From an uncultured Eubacteriales bacterium (GTDB lineage: Bacteria; Bacillota; Clostridia; Oscillospirales; Oscillospiraceae), in NCBI GenBank assembly GCA_900546415.1, contig URCY01000025.1, positions 1 through 24,219 on the forward strand: 24,219 bases of DNA, in the 5' to 3' direction. Positions within the stretch are counted from its first letter, which is position 1; every line of letters begins with the position of its first letter. Under the pieces are notes generated by a model, which saw only the letters and a list, made by a program, of their open reading frames with translations, did no database searches and was not told the DNA's origin. Below are positions 14,320-21,991 of the stretch, one piece after another. A program made the position numbers and the translations under genes.

Positions 14320-14625
14320 CTATTTGAGCAGCCACGGATAATCTCGCCGGCAGTCCACGATCCAATCGATGTAAACCGTATCATCCCGGATCTGATAGAG
14401 CACCAGAAACCAGTTTTTGACATACAGCTTGTGATACTTGCAGGGCGGAATGAACGGCGCTTCAAAGAAGGGGTAGCGCTGCGGGAGCGCCTCCAGCGAG
14501 CGAAATTCCGCCAGAAATCGCTGCTTCAGCTCCGCTGCGGCGCTTTTGCTGACCCGCGCGAGGAAACGGATATGCTGCGCGAGGAGCTGTCTGGCGCGAT
14601 CGGAAATGATGACCGTGTAGTTCAT
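14320..14625 (-). CDS. RelE/ParE-superfamily toxin of a type II toxin-antitoxin pair
   Basis: The 101-residue protein has the small RelE/ParE layout. There is an N-terminal strand MNYTVIISDRARQLL, two helices (IRFLARVSKSAAAELKQRF), then strands with YHKLYVKNWFLVLYQI and DTVYIDWIVDCRRDYPWLL. Toxins of this group cut mRNA on the ribosome or poison gyrase; which one applies cannot be told from sequence alone. It starts 3 bases after the antitoxin stop, as usual for such pairs. Confidence 0.87.
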   Translation of the reverse strand: MNYTVIISDRARQLLAQHIRFLARVSKSAAAELKQRFLAEFRSLEALPQRYPFFEAPFIPPCKYHKLYVKNWFLVLYQIRDDTVYIDWIVDCRRDYPWLLK

Positions 14626-14628
14626 GCG

Positions 14629-14895
14629 TCATTCCTCATTCAGAACGGCGTCCAGAAAACGATCCAACTCGTCGATGGTGCTGCCGACTCGCCCGGCGAG
14701 CCGATCCTCCTCGACAGAGAGCAATTGCTCTCTGAGCGTCAGCATTTTTTCACGTCGGTCAAAGCTCTCGATGTCCATGACGACCAGGTCGCCCTCCCCA
14801 TTTTTGGTCAGATACACGGGGGCGTGCGTCCCACGGCAAAGCTCTGCGATCTCGTTATAGTTCTGCCGGATGGCTGCGGAGGGACGGATATTCAT
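14629..14895 (-). CDS. Phd/YefM-type antitoxin
   Basis: The 88-residue protein has the Phd/YefM N-terminal DNA-binding domain: IRPSAAIRQNYNEIAEL, then PVYLTKNGEGDLVVMDIESF. An acidic C-terminal helix (STIDELDRFLDAVLNEE) probably wraps the toxin. It is encoded first, with a strong AAGGAGGT site, ahead of the toxin. The antitoxin usually represses its own promoter; a matching inverted repeat is present there. Confidence 0.9.
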   Translation of the reverse strand: MNIRPSAAIRQNYNEIAELCRGTHAPVYLTKNGEGDLVVMDIESFDRREKMLTLREQLLSVEEDRLAGRVGSTIDELDRFLDAVLNEE

Positions 14896-14909
14896 AGAAT
14901 GACCTCCTT

Positions 14910-14957
14910 ATAGCGGAATTCTGATATTATTATAGACGAATTCGGCTATTATGTCAA
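14910..14957 (-). promoter_or_regulatory. Consensus promoter and operator of the toxin-antitoxin pair
   Basis: TTGACA and TATAAT are separated by 17 bases on the minus strand, a full consensus. An inverted repeat, ATAGCGGAATTC (14910-14921) and GAATTCGGCTAT (14938-14949), brackets the -10 and is a probable antitoxin binding site pair. Confidence 0.85.
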
Positions 14958-14958
14958 G

Positions 14959-14988
14959 CGCGCCATGGACAATTCAGCCCATGGCGCG
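14959..14988. terminator. Hairpin downstream of spoIVB, possible terminator
   Basis: CGCGCCATGG and CCATGGCGCG are perfect 10-base arms with a loop of about 10 bases. On the plus strand ATTTTAT follows; on the minus strand, where spoIVB ends, no T-run follows. It abuts the -35 of the toxin-antitoxin promoter. Confidence 0.5.
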
Positions 14989-15025
14989 ATTTTATGGCGC
15001 GCGGCGCCGTGCGGATCGGCGTGCT

Positions 15026-15949
15026 TTATGCGGCGCGCAGCATCCGGTCGATCAGGATGCCGTAGCCCGTGGCGGGGTCGTCGAGCAGGACGTGCGTGAC
15101 CGCGCCGACGAGCTTGCCGTCCTGCAGGATCGGGCTGCCGCTCATGCCCTGCACGATGCCGCCGGTCTGCTCGAGCAGCGCCGGATCCGTGACCTCGATG
15201 AGCAGATTTTTCTGCGCGGCGCGCGCGTTGACCGAGCGGATGCGGACGGTGAACTCCTCGACCTCCGAGCCGCGCACGTTCGAGCGAATGACCGCCTCGC
15301 CGATATGCGCCGTGCCGGTCTGCACCGCTTGTCCGTCCGGCGCGTCCATCGTGCCAAAGACGCCCTGCGGCGTGTTTTCCGAAATCTCGCCGCGGACGCA
15401 GCCGCCTGCGACTGCGCCGTGGAGCGTCCCGGCCGCGCCGTCCTGCCCGCGCACGACCGAGACGACCTCCGACTCCAGCGCCGTGCCCTCCTTCAGCGGG
15501 AGCAGCGCGCCGCCCTCGCTGACGCCGTGGCCGAGTGCGGCAAACGTGCCGCTGTCCGGCTCATAATACGTCACCGTGCCGATGCCGGTCAGACGGTCGC
15601 GCAGATAAAGCCCGAGCTGCCAGCCCGTCTCCGCCTGCACGGGTGCGAGGCGGACGTCCTTTGTCTCGCCCTCGCGGCGCACCGTCAGGCGCAGGGGCTT
15701 GCCCTCGCTCGCCGCCACGGCCGCCAGCACCTCGGTCACGCCGCCGACCGGGCGGCCGTCCACCGCCGTGATGACGTCGCCGCATTCCAGCCCGGCGCGC
15801 TTCGGCTCGTCGCGCGAAAATGACACGATCGCGGCGCCGTCGACCGTCAGCGACAGGCCGATCGTCCCGCCGCCGGGGATCACCGTCGCCGCCGACGCCG
15901 CGCCGCAGAGCAGCAGGAGCGTCAGCAAAAATAAGATGATTTTTTTCAT
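15026..15949 (-). CDS. spoIVB: SpoIVB-like serine peptidase (sporulation sigma-K checkpoint)
   Basis: The 307-residue secreted protease has a signal peptide (residues 1-20), a PDZ domain (about 40-100, with AGLECGDVITAVDG) and an S55 peptidase domain. Catalytic candidates are H141 (LGHG), D255 and S270 (GMSGSPI). The 15-residue D-S spacing equals that of D363 and S378 in Bacillus subtilis SpoIVB. SpoIVB is made in the forespore and signals to SpoIVFB in the mother cell to activate sigma-K. It is shorter than the Bacillus protein and stands without recN or spo0A beside it. The ribosome binding site GTGAGGAAG precedes the ATG. A forespore-type promoter could not be assigned with confidence in the 200-base gap upstream. 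Confidence 0.9.
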   Translation of the reverse strand: MKKIILFLLTLLLLCGAASAATVIPGGGTIGLSLTVDGAAIVSFSRDEPKRAGLECGDVITAVDGRPVGGVTEVLAAVAASEGKPLRLTVRREGETKDVRLAPVQAETGWQLGLYLRDRLTGIGTVTYYEPDSGTFAALGHGVSEGGALLPLKEGTALESEVVSVVRGQDGAAGTLHGAVAGGCVRGEISENTPQGVFGTMDAPDGQAVQTGTAHIGEAVIRSNVRGSEVEEFTVRIRSVNARAAQKNLLIEVTDPALLEQTGGIVQGMSGSPILQDGKLVGAVTHVLLDDPATGYGILIDRMLRAA

Positions 15950-16047
15950 GTTTCTTCCTCACTTGCCCTCAAAATATCGCTTCGGTAGCTACTATTTCAC
16001 GCTTTTTGTCGAACTTGCGTCCCAATTTCTCTCCGAATTGGATAAAC

Positions 16048-16103
16048 AAAAACTTCCCTCGCCCGAATGACGCGCGTTTGCGCCGACCGGGCAGGGAAGT
16101 TTT
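16048..16103. terminator. Bidirectional terminator after the DUF2461 gene
   Basis: AAACTTCCCT-GCCCG and CGGGC-AGGGAAGTTT form a long stem with a larger loop, flanked by A-runs and T-runs on both sides. It ends the minus-strand DUF2461 gene before spoIVB. Confidence 0.75.
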
Positions 16104-16166
16104 GCAAAATTTGTTGAAATTTATACTGCAATCGAATCAAAGACGGCTTCTGTAGCACCGGCTGCA

Positions 16167-16808
16167 TCAGATGCGCATACAGAATTCATAGAGCGGCAGC
16201 CACGCCCGCAGGACGCGGCAGACCTCGCCGGCCAGCTCCGGCGAGAACAGCAGGTCGTCCGGCGCGCGCTCAACGATTGCGATGAAATTTTTCAGAGAAA
16301 AATAGGGCGTCAGGCGCTCGTCCGGGCAGGGCTTCGGACGCTTGTAGCGGTCGCCGCCGAGCTTTGCGCCGCTCTCGCGCTCGGCGCGGGTGACCAGACG
16401 CAGAAATTCCTCCGGCCGCTCGAGCATCCGGCGGCGCAGCGCGTCCATCTGCGAGGCGCGGGCGCACGCGAGCAGGAAGCCGAAGCGGTAGCCCTCCGGA
16501 TTGATGTCGAAGCAGAGCAGCGGCGACTCGAGCACCGCGCCATGGCCGTCCTGCTCGAGATGAAACCAGAGACTGTCCTTATAATAGGTGGACGGATGCA
16601 TCCGCATGTCGCGATAGATGCGCGAAAGGTGCATCCGCAGCTCCGGGACGTCCGAAAAATGCGCCGCGACCGCCGCCGAAAGCGCCTTCATCGGCTCGTA
16701 AAGCGTGCGCTGATACTGCTCCTTGTGCGCCGCGAACCACTCGCGGTTGTTGTTGAATCGAATGCCCCAGAGAAAATCGATCGTCTCGGGGGAAAAGCCT
16801 TGAAGCAT
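16167..16808 (-). CDS. DUF2461 family protein
   Basis: The 213-residue protein has the DUF2461 pattern: FLWGIRFNNNREWFAAHK near the start, RIYRDMRMHPSTYYKDSLWFHL in the middle and FDINPEGYRFGF. The function of the family is not known. The start at 16808 has AAAGGAA upstream; a longer frame begins at 16853 but adds a non-conserved segment. It has a promoter of its own and a terminator, and it is divergent from the metal-resistance operon. Confidence 0.88.
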   Translation of the reverse strand: MLQGFSPETIDFLWGIRFNNNREWFAAHKEQYQRTLYEPMKALSAAVAAHFSDVPELRMHLSRIYRDMRMHPSTYYKDSLWFHLEQDGHGAVLESPLLCFDINPEGYRFGFLLACARASQMDALRRRMLERPEEFLRLVTRAERESGAKLGGDRYKRPKPCPDERLTPYFSLKNFIAIVERAPDDLLFSPELAGEVCRVLRAWLPLYEFCMRI

Positions 16809-16912
16809 TGTTTTTCCTTTCTGTTCGGCGGGCAAGAGTCCGTTCTGTGGCAACGCCGCGCAATTGCGTCGTGCGCTTCGCCGGAGCTGCTTGCCGAATT
16901 GTGCTGCTCTAT

Positions 16913-16941
16913 AGTATATCCCGGCGCGTCGAAATTTGCAA
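16913..16941 (-). promoter_or_regulatory. Promoter of the DUF2461 gene
   Basis: On the minus strand TTGCAA and TATACT are separated by 17 bases. The leader is about 100 bases. Confidence 0.75.
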
Positions 16942-16985
16942 GCGCGGCGGCGCGAAAATTTTTTGAAAAAACAGGCGCGCGGTGC

Positions 16986-17047
16986 TTGACAAACGCAGAG
17001 GGGCGTGCTATTCTATAATCACAGTTGAGCAAATGTTCAATTGAACA
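16986..17047 (+). promoter_or_regulatory. Promoter and ArsR/SmtB operator of the metal operon
   Basis: TTGACA and TATTCT are separated by 17 bases. Downstream lies the perfect palindrome TGTTCAATTGAACA (17034-17047) within a wider imperfect repeat (TTGAGCAAA...ATTTTCAA), close to known SmtB/CzrA operators with TGAACA and TGTTCA half-sites. Binding after the start of transcription would repress the operon until metal is bound. Confidence 0.85.
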
Positions 17048-17071
17048 ATTTTCAAAACAAGGAGGCCGCCC

Positions 17072-17368
17072 ATGGAGCATCGAAAACCCGCAGAGGAGGA
17101 GCTGTTCGACATGGCCGAGCTGTTCAAGGTGTTCGGCGATTCGACGCGCATCCGCATTCTTTATGAGATGTTTGACCGCGAATGCAGCGTTTCCGAGCTG
17201 AGCGAGGCGCTGGGCATGAGCCTCTCGGCGATCTCGCATCAGCTCCGGCTGCTGAAGCAGTCGAAGCTGGTCAAATGCCGCCGCGACGGCAGAATGGCGT
17301 ATTATGACCTTGCCGACGACCATGTGAAAACGATCATCGGCATGGCGCAAGAGCATATTGAGGAGTGA
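17072..17368 (+). CDS. ArsR/SmtB family metal-responsive repressor
   Basis: The 98-residue winged-helix protein has the DNA-recognition helix SLSAISHQLRLLKQS (about 50-64). The C-terminal alpha-5 metal site has D82, H84, H95 and E98, the exact spacing of SmtB (D104, H106, H117, E120), which senses Zn(II). It lacks the CadC-type N-terminal Cys motif; C38 stands in the alpha-3 region without a clear partner. It is the first gene of an operon with an HMA protein and a P1B-type ATPase, so it probably releases the promoter when Zn, Cd or Pb rises. AAGGAGG precedes the ATG. Confidence 0.92.
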   Translation: MEHRKPAEEELFDMAELFKVFGDSTRIRILYEMFDRECSVSELSEALGMSLSAISHQLRLLKQSKLVKCRRDGRMAYYDLADDHVKTIIGMAQEHIEE

Positions 17369-17375
17369 TTCTGAC

Positions 17376-17597
17376 ATGAAAAAGAGCTACAAGCTGAAGG
17401 ATCTGGACTGCGCGAACTGCGCGGCGAAAATGGAGCGCGCGATCAACAAGCTGCCGCAGATCGAGGCGGCGACCGTGAGCTTTATGACCCAGCGCATGAC
17501 GCTGACCTTTGCCGAAGGCGCCGACGAGGCGGCGGTGCTGGCGGCGGTCAAAAAGACCATCGCGCGCGTCGAGCCGGACTGCGAGGTCCTCGCATGA
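17376..17597 (+). CDS. Free-standing HMA-domain metallochaperone
   Basis: The 73-residue protein is a single heavy-metal-associated domain with the metal-binding pair C12-X2-C15 (LDCANCAAKME). It probably hands soft metal ions to the ATPase encoded next. The ATG at 17376 has AGGAG at about 10 bases; an in-frame ATG at 17358 lies inside the repressor gene and is less likely. The stop overlaps the ATPase start by 4 bases (ATGA). In many relatives this domain is fused to the N-terminus of the ATPase; here the two are separate genes. Confidence 0.92.
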   Translation: MKKSYKLKDLDCANCAAKMERAINKLPQIEAATVSFMTQRMTLTFAEGADEAAVLAAVKKTIARVEPDCEVLA

Positions 17598-19447
17598 CAC
17601 GCGGACAAAAGCGGACGCTCGGACGCATCATCGGCGCCCTTGCGTTATTCGCGATCGGCCTTGTGCTCGGCGGCGACCGCTGCGGCGGCTGGCTCAAAGC
17701 CGGGTTCATGCTGGCGGCGTGGCTGCTGGCCGGATATGACGTCCTCTGGGACGCGATCCGCGGCATTCTGCGCGGTCAGGTCTTCGATGAAAACTTTTTG
17801 ATGGCGCTGGCGACGGTCTGCGCCATTGCGATGAAGGACTGGGGCGAGGCTGCGGCGGTCATGATCTTTTTCCAGATCGGCGAGCTGTTCGAGCAGATCG
17901 CCGTCGAGCGCTCCCGCAAGTCCATTTCCTCGCTGACGGAGCTGCGCCCGGACTTCGCCGTCGTGCTGCGCGACGGCAAGGAAACGCGCGTCGACCCCGA
18001 GGAGGTCTCCGAGGGCGACATTCTGGTCGTGCGTCCCGGCGAACGCATTGCCGTCGACGGCGTGGTCGTGAGCGGCGAGGGCGCGCTCGACACCGCGAGC
18101 GTGACCGGTGAATCAATGCCTGCGGACGTCGCGCCCGGCAGCGCGGTCGTCTCCGGCAGCGTGAATCTGAGCGGCGTGCTGCAGATCCGCGCCGAGAGCG
18201 CCTATGAGCACTCCACCGTCGCGCGCATTCTGACGCTCGTGGAGAACGCGGAGGAGAAGAAGTCCGCCTCCGAGCGCCTCATCACCCGGTTTGCGAAATA
18301 TTACACGCCGTCCGTCATCGGCGCGGCCGTCCTGCTGGCGGCGATTCCGCCGATCTTCTTCGGGCAGCCCTTTTCCGAGTGGCTGACCCGCGCACTGACC
18401 TTCCTTGTCATCTCCTGCCCGTGCGCGCTCGTGATCTCGGTGCCGCTGGCCTTCTTCTCCGGCATGGGTGCTGCTGCGCGGCTCGGCGTCGTCGTCAAGG
18501 GCGGCGGCACGATGGAGCAGCTTGCCAAGCTGGACACCGTGGTCTTTGACAAGACCGGCACGCTGACCGAGGGCGAATTCTCCGTGCAGAGCATCGTCTG
18601 CTTCGAGGGCACGGAGGCCGGGCTGCTGCGCGTCGCGGCGCTCTGCGAGGGACATTCCAACCACCCGCTTGCCTCCGCCGTCCAAAAGGCCTGCCCCGAT
18701 CCGAAGGGGACGGTCGAGAGCGTGCGCGAGGTGGCCGGAAACGGCATCACCGCGCTGATCGACGGCCGCGCGGCCGCAGTCGGCAACCTGCGTCTGATGG
18801 AGCGGCTCGGGCTTGTCCCGGCACCGGTCGACGCGATCGGCACGGTGCTCTATGTCGCCCTGGACGGCAAATGCATCGGCGCGATCATCGTCAGCGATAC
18901 GCTGCGCGAGGGCGCGGCCAAGACGATCGAGCAGCTGCACAACATGGGCGTCACGCGCACGGTCATGCTGACCGGAGACCGCGAGGAGACCGCGCGGCAC
19001 TATGCCAAGAGGCTCGGCCTCGCGGAATACCGCGCGAAGCTCCTGCCGCAGGATAAGGTCACGGCGGTCGAGGGACTGCTCGGCAGCTGCGGCAAGAATC
19101 GGACGCTGGCCTTCGTCGGCGACGGCGTGAACGACGCGCCGGTTCTGACGGCGGCGAACGCGGGCATCGCGATGGGCGGCATCGGCTCGGACGCGGCCGT
19201 GGAGGCGGCGGACGCCGTTCTGCTCAACGACGATCTGACGCGCATCCCCCTGCTGCTGAGGATCTCGCGCAAGACCTGCGGCATTGCCAAGCAGAACATC
19301 GCCTTTGCGCTGGCGGTCAAGGCGGTCTGCCTCGTGCTCGGCGCGCTGGGCTATGCGCCGATGTGGCTGGCGATCTTCGCCGATGTCGGCGTCGCCGTGC
19401 TGGCGATCCTGAATTCCTTCCGCGCGCTGCGCGTCAGGCAGGACTGA
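17594..19447 (+). CDS. P1B-2 type Zn/Cd/Pb-transporting ATPase
   Basis: The 617-residue metal export pump lacks an N-terminal HMA domain. Visible elements in order are TGES (171-174), the membrane CPC motif (275-277), phosphorylated D319 in DKTGT, the HP locus H357-P358, MLTGD (458-462) and GDGVNDAP (509-516). The last membrane region carries K576 and D597, the pair characteristic of the Zn/Cd/Pb (ZntA/CadA) subgroup rather than the copper subgroup. Overlap with the HMA gene and the SmtB-type repressor upstream both support soft divalent metal export. It is the last gene of the operon and is followed by a strong hairpin. Confidence 0.95.
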   Translation: MTRGQKRTLGRIIGALALFAIGLVLGGDRCGGWLKAGFMLAAWLLAGYDVLWDAIRGILRGQVFDENFLMALATVCAIAMKDWGEAAAVMIFFQIGELFEQIAVERSRKSISSLTELRPDFAVVLRDGKETRVDPEEVSEGDILVVRPGERIAVDGVVVSGEGALDTASVTGESMPADVAPGSAVVSGSVNLSGVLQIRAESAYEHSTVARILTLVENAEEKKSASERLITRFAKYYTPSVIGAAVLLAAIPPIFFGQPFSEWLTRALTFLVISCPCALVISVPLAFFSGMGAAARLGVVVKGGGTMEQLAKLDTVVFDKTGTLTEGEFSVQSIVCFEGTEAGLLRVAALCEGHSNHPLASAVQKACPDPKGTVESVREVAGNGITALIDGRAAAVGNLRLMERLGLVPAPVDAIGTVLYVALDGKCIGAIIVSDTLREGAAKTIEQLHNMGVTRTVMLTGDREETARHYAKRLGLAEYRAKLLPQDKVTAVEGLLGSCGKNRTLAFVGDGVNDAPVLTAANAGIAMGGIGSDAAVEAADAVLLNDDLTRIPLLLRISRKTCGIAKQNIAFALAVKAVCLVLGALGYAPMWLAIFADVGVAVLAILNSFRALRVRQD

Positions 19448-19478
19448 TCCATAATATATAATAAATTATAATAAAGGA

Positions 19479-19510
19479 AACGCCTGCGGGTCGGCTGACC
19501 CGCAGGCGTT
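19479..19510. terminator. Terminator between the metal ATPase and the second TetR
   Basis: AACGCCTGCGGGT and ACCCGCAGGCGTT form a perfect 13-base stem with a 6-base loop. GTGTTTT follows on the plus strand; on the minus strand TCCTTTATTATAA follows. It can serve both convergent genes. Confidence 0.85.
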
Positions 19511-19516
19511 GTGTTT

Positions 19517-20224
19517 TCAGGGTTTTTTGACGGCCGGGGAGAAGGTGAAGTCGAATTTCATTTCCAGCGCGGTGAAAAGCTTTTGCAGAACGGCGTTGGC
19601 CGTCTTGCGCATGTCGAGCTGCGAAAGAAACGCCAGCGCCTGCTCCTGCTCGGCCTGCGGCACGGAGAACGCGCCGAGCGTCATGCGCAGGAAGCATTCC
19701 AGCTTGCGCTCGAGCGTGAAATAAATGTCGCAGGGGCGCGACATATAGCCGCGCATGATGCCCGCCGTGCCGATCTCCAGCTCGTAAAAGTCGCTCTCGC
19801 TGCGCTCGGGCAGGTAAGCGCCGAACAGATGATAGAGCTTCGGCGTCATATTTTCGTAAATATACGCCGCAATTGCCGGCTGTGCGTAAGCCTCCATATA
19901 GACCTCGCGGATATTCTCGTTCAGCTCGGCGATCGTGAGCTGAATCGCCGTCTCCACCGCGTAAAGCATCACCGGCGGCAGCTTCGCGGCGATCTCGCCG
20001 GCAATGGCGAACTGGTTGCCGAACATGAATTCGGTCAGATCCATCAGGACGCCGTCCTTGGTGCGGAAAATATTGTGGAACGTGCTGCTCGTCACGTCCG
20101 CCTCCTGCAAGATCTCGGCCATTTTCGACTCGCGGTAGCCCTTTTCAATAAACAGGCGCACGCAGACCGAGAGAATGCGCCGCCGAGCATCTGCACTGTC
20201 GTATCTTCTGGTGATCTTGATCAC
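19517..20224 (-). CDS. TetR family transcriptional regulator
   Basis: The 235-residue protein has an N-terminal TetR DNA-binding domain: ARRRILSVCVRLFIEKGY, then the helix-turn-helix MAEILQEADVTSSTFHNIF. The C-terminal part has no recognised ligand pocket. The start is GTG at 20224; AAGGA lies only a few bases before it, which is tighter than normal, and a stop codon upstream rules out a longer form. It is divergent from the AbrB operon, so it may regulate that operon or the convergent metal operon. Neither link is proved by the sequence. Confidence 0.85.
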   Translation of the reverse strand: MIKITRRYDSADARRRILSVCVRLFIEKGYRESKMAEILQEADVTSSTFHNIFRTKDGVLMDLTEFMFGNQFAIAGEIAAKLPPVMLYAVETAIQLTIAELNENIREVYMEAYAQPAIAAYIYENMTPKLYHLFGAYLPERSESDFYELEIGTAGIMRGYMSRPCDIYFTLERKLECFLRMTLGAFSVPQAEQEQALAFLSQLDMRKTANAVLQKLFTALEMKFDFTFSPAVKKP

Positions 20225-20257
20225 TTCCTTCTGTCTGAATAATTGGTTTCTATCTCA

Positions 20258-20286
20258 ATTGTAACGGATTTTTCTGAAAAATGCAA
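20258..20286 (-). promoter_or_regulatory. Promoter of the second TetR gene
   Basis: On the minus strand TTGCAT and TACAAT are separated by 17 bases, giving a leader of about 27 bases. Confidence 0.75.
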
Positions 20287-20319
20287 GAGATTTTTTACTG
20301 ATCCGCCATTATGTGCCAT

Positions 20320-20347
20320 GCTTCTCCGCACAGCCGCGCGGAGAAGC
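20320..20347. promoter_or_regulatory. Hairpin or operator between divergent TetR and AbrB promoters
   Basis: GCTTCTCCGC and GCGGAGAAGC are perfect 10-base arms around an 8-base centre. It lies between the two divergent promoters and could be a regulator binding site. Confidence 0.5.
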
Positions 20348-20387
20348 CCGAAAAAACGCGGAATTGCGGATAGGCGCGGGGTTTTTC

Positions 20388-20416
20388 TTGACAAATTTCG
20401 CCGGATGCGCTAAAAT
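20388..20416 (+). promoter_or_regulatory. Promoter of the AbrB operon
   Basis: TTGACA and TAAAAT are separated by 17 bases. The AbrB ATG follows about 43 bases later with GGAGG. Confidence 0.85.
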
Positions 20417-20459
20417 GATTCACACAAATATGAAAAATATGATTTTCGGAGGGACGGAT

Positions 20460-20702
20460 ATGGCCTCAGGCAAGCATTTGCTGGGCAAGGTGCGCGGCCG
20501 CCACATCTTCGGCACCGCAAAGGTCGGCGAACGCGGTCAGATCGTCATCCCGCGCGACGCGCGGGCGCTGTTCGGCATCCGGCCGGGCGACACGCTGCTG
20601 ATCCTCGGCGACGAGCGCAACGGGATCCTCATTACACGGCCGGAGGTGCTCAGCGACGCGGCCGATCAGGTTTTCAACAGAATGGAGGAAGAGGAAACAT
20701 GA
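20460..20702 (+). CDS. AbrB/SpoVT-type DNA-binding protein
   Basis: The 80-residue protein has a swapped-hairpin AbrB domain: VGERGQIVIPRDARALFGIRPGDTLLIL. Such proteins are dimeric transition-state type regulators or the antitoxins of some pairs. GGAGG precedes the ATG; the longer reading from 20313 crosses the promoter and is not used. Its stop overlaps the next gene's start by 4 bases (ATGA), so it is translated together with a PLP-dependent lyase and a transporter. It is probably the local regulator of that operon. Confidence 0.9.
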   Translation: MASGKHLLGKVRGRHIFGTAKVGERGQIVIPRDARALFGIRPGDTLLILGDERNGILITRPEVLSDAADQVFNRMEEEET

Positions 20703-21991
20703 CAGAACAATATCTCCGCATGGGCGTTTCCCCTGCGGTCTATGACTACGGGCAGCGCGTGCTCGAATCGCTGCGCGGGCGCTTCGACGCGCTCGACGAG
20801 ACGGCGGAATATAACCAGTGCAAGGTCATCGCCGCGATGCAGAAGCACCGCGTCAGCGCGGCCTGCTTCGCCGCGACCACGGGCTACGGCTATGACGACG
20901 TCGGCCGGGAGAATCTCGAGCGCGTCTATGCCGACGTGTTCGGCACCGAGGCCGCCCTTGTCCGTCCGCAGATCACCTGCGGCACGCACGCGCTGACGGT
21001 CGCGCTGTCGGCGAACCTGCTGCCCGGCGACGAGCTGCTTTCGCCGGTCGGCAGACCCTATGACACGCTCGAGGAGGTCATCGGCATCCGCCCGTCGGCC
21101 TGCTCGCTGAAGGAATACGGCGTGAGCTACCGGCAGGTCGACCTGCTGCCCGACGGCAGCTTCGACTATGACGCGATCGCCGCCGCCGTCACGGAGAAGA
21201 CCAAGCTGGCCACCATTCAGCGCAGCAAGGGCTACGCCATGCGCCCGACCTTCTCCGTCCGGCAGATCGGCGAGCTGGTCGCCTTCCTCAAGCGCATCAA
21301 GCCGGACATCATCTGCATGGTCGACAATTGCTACGGCGAATTTGTCGAGAAGCTCGAGCCGAGCGACGTCGGCGCCGATCTGGTCGTCGGCAGCCTCATC
21401 AAGAATCCCGGCGGCGGCCTTGCGCCGATCGGCGGCTATATCTGCGGGCGGCGCGATCTGGTCGAGCGCTGCGCCTACCGGCTCTCCGCGCCCGGCTTAG
21501 GGCAGGAGGTCGGCGCGAACCTCGGCCTGATGCCCGCGTTTTATCAGGGACTGTTCCTTGCCCCGACGGTCGTCAGCGGCGCGCTCAAGGGCGCGATCTT
21601 CGCGGCGAATCTCTATGAGCGCCTCGGCTTCCGCGTGCTCCCGAACGGCACGGAGGAGCGCCACGACATCATTCAGGCCGTCGAGCTGGGCAGCCGCGAG
21701 GGCATGATCGCCTTCTGCAAGGGCATTCAGGCCGCCGCGCCGGTCGACAGCTTCGCCGACCCGATGCCGTGGGATATGCCCGGCTATGACGATCAGGTCA
21801 TCATGGCCGCCGGCACGTTCGTGCAGGGCTCGTCGATCGAGCTCTCGGCCGACGGGCCGATCCGCCCGCCCTACGCCGTCTATTTTCAGGGCGGCCTGAC
21901 GTGGTATCATGCCAAGCTCGGCATCCTGCTCTCGCTGCAAAAGCTTGTGGAGGCGGGGTTGACAAATCTTCCTGAGGAGGAACAGAAATGA
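20699..21991 (+). CDS. PLP-dependent methionine gamma-lyase-like protein (aluminium-resistance YnbB family)
   Basis: The 430-residue protein belongs to the cystathionine beta-lyase related family often called aluminium resistance protein (COG4100, YnbB in Bacillus). It has a fold type I layout: GTHALTVAL near 95-103, the cofactor-contact VDNCYGEF (208-215), and K235 in SLIKNPGGG as the likely PLP-binding lysine. The real substrate is not certain; C-S bond cleavage is inferred from the family. The start has GGAGGAAGAGGAAA and overlaps the AbrB stop by 4 bases; the stop overlaps the transporter start by 4 bases. Confidence 0.9.
   Translation: MTEQYLRMGVSPAVYDYGQRVLESLRGRFDALDETAEYNQCKVIAAMQKHRVSAACFAATTGYGYDDVGRENLERVYADVFGTEAALVRPQITCGTHALTVALSANLLPGDELLSPVGRPYDTLEEVIGIRPSACSLKEYGVSYRQVDLLPDGSFDYDAIAAAVTEKTKLATIQRSKGYAMRPTFSVRQIGELVAFLKRIKPDIICMVDNCYGEFVEKLEPSDVGADLVVGSLIKNPGGGLAPIGGYICGRRDLVERCAYRLSAPGLGQEVGANLGLMPAFYQGLFLAPTVVSGALKGAIFAANLYERLGFRVLPNGTEERHDIIQAVELGSREGMIAFCKGIQAAAPVDSFADPMPWDMPGYDDQVIMAAGTFVQGSSIELSADGPIRPPYAVYFQGGLTWYHAKLGILLSLQKLVEAGLTNLPEEEQK

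Noticed and set aside
16992..17020. TATAAT at about 17014 as the -10 of the metal operon
   Set aside because: It lies 22 bases from TTGACA, which is too far; TATTCT at 17009-17014 gives the standard 17-base spacing.
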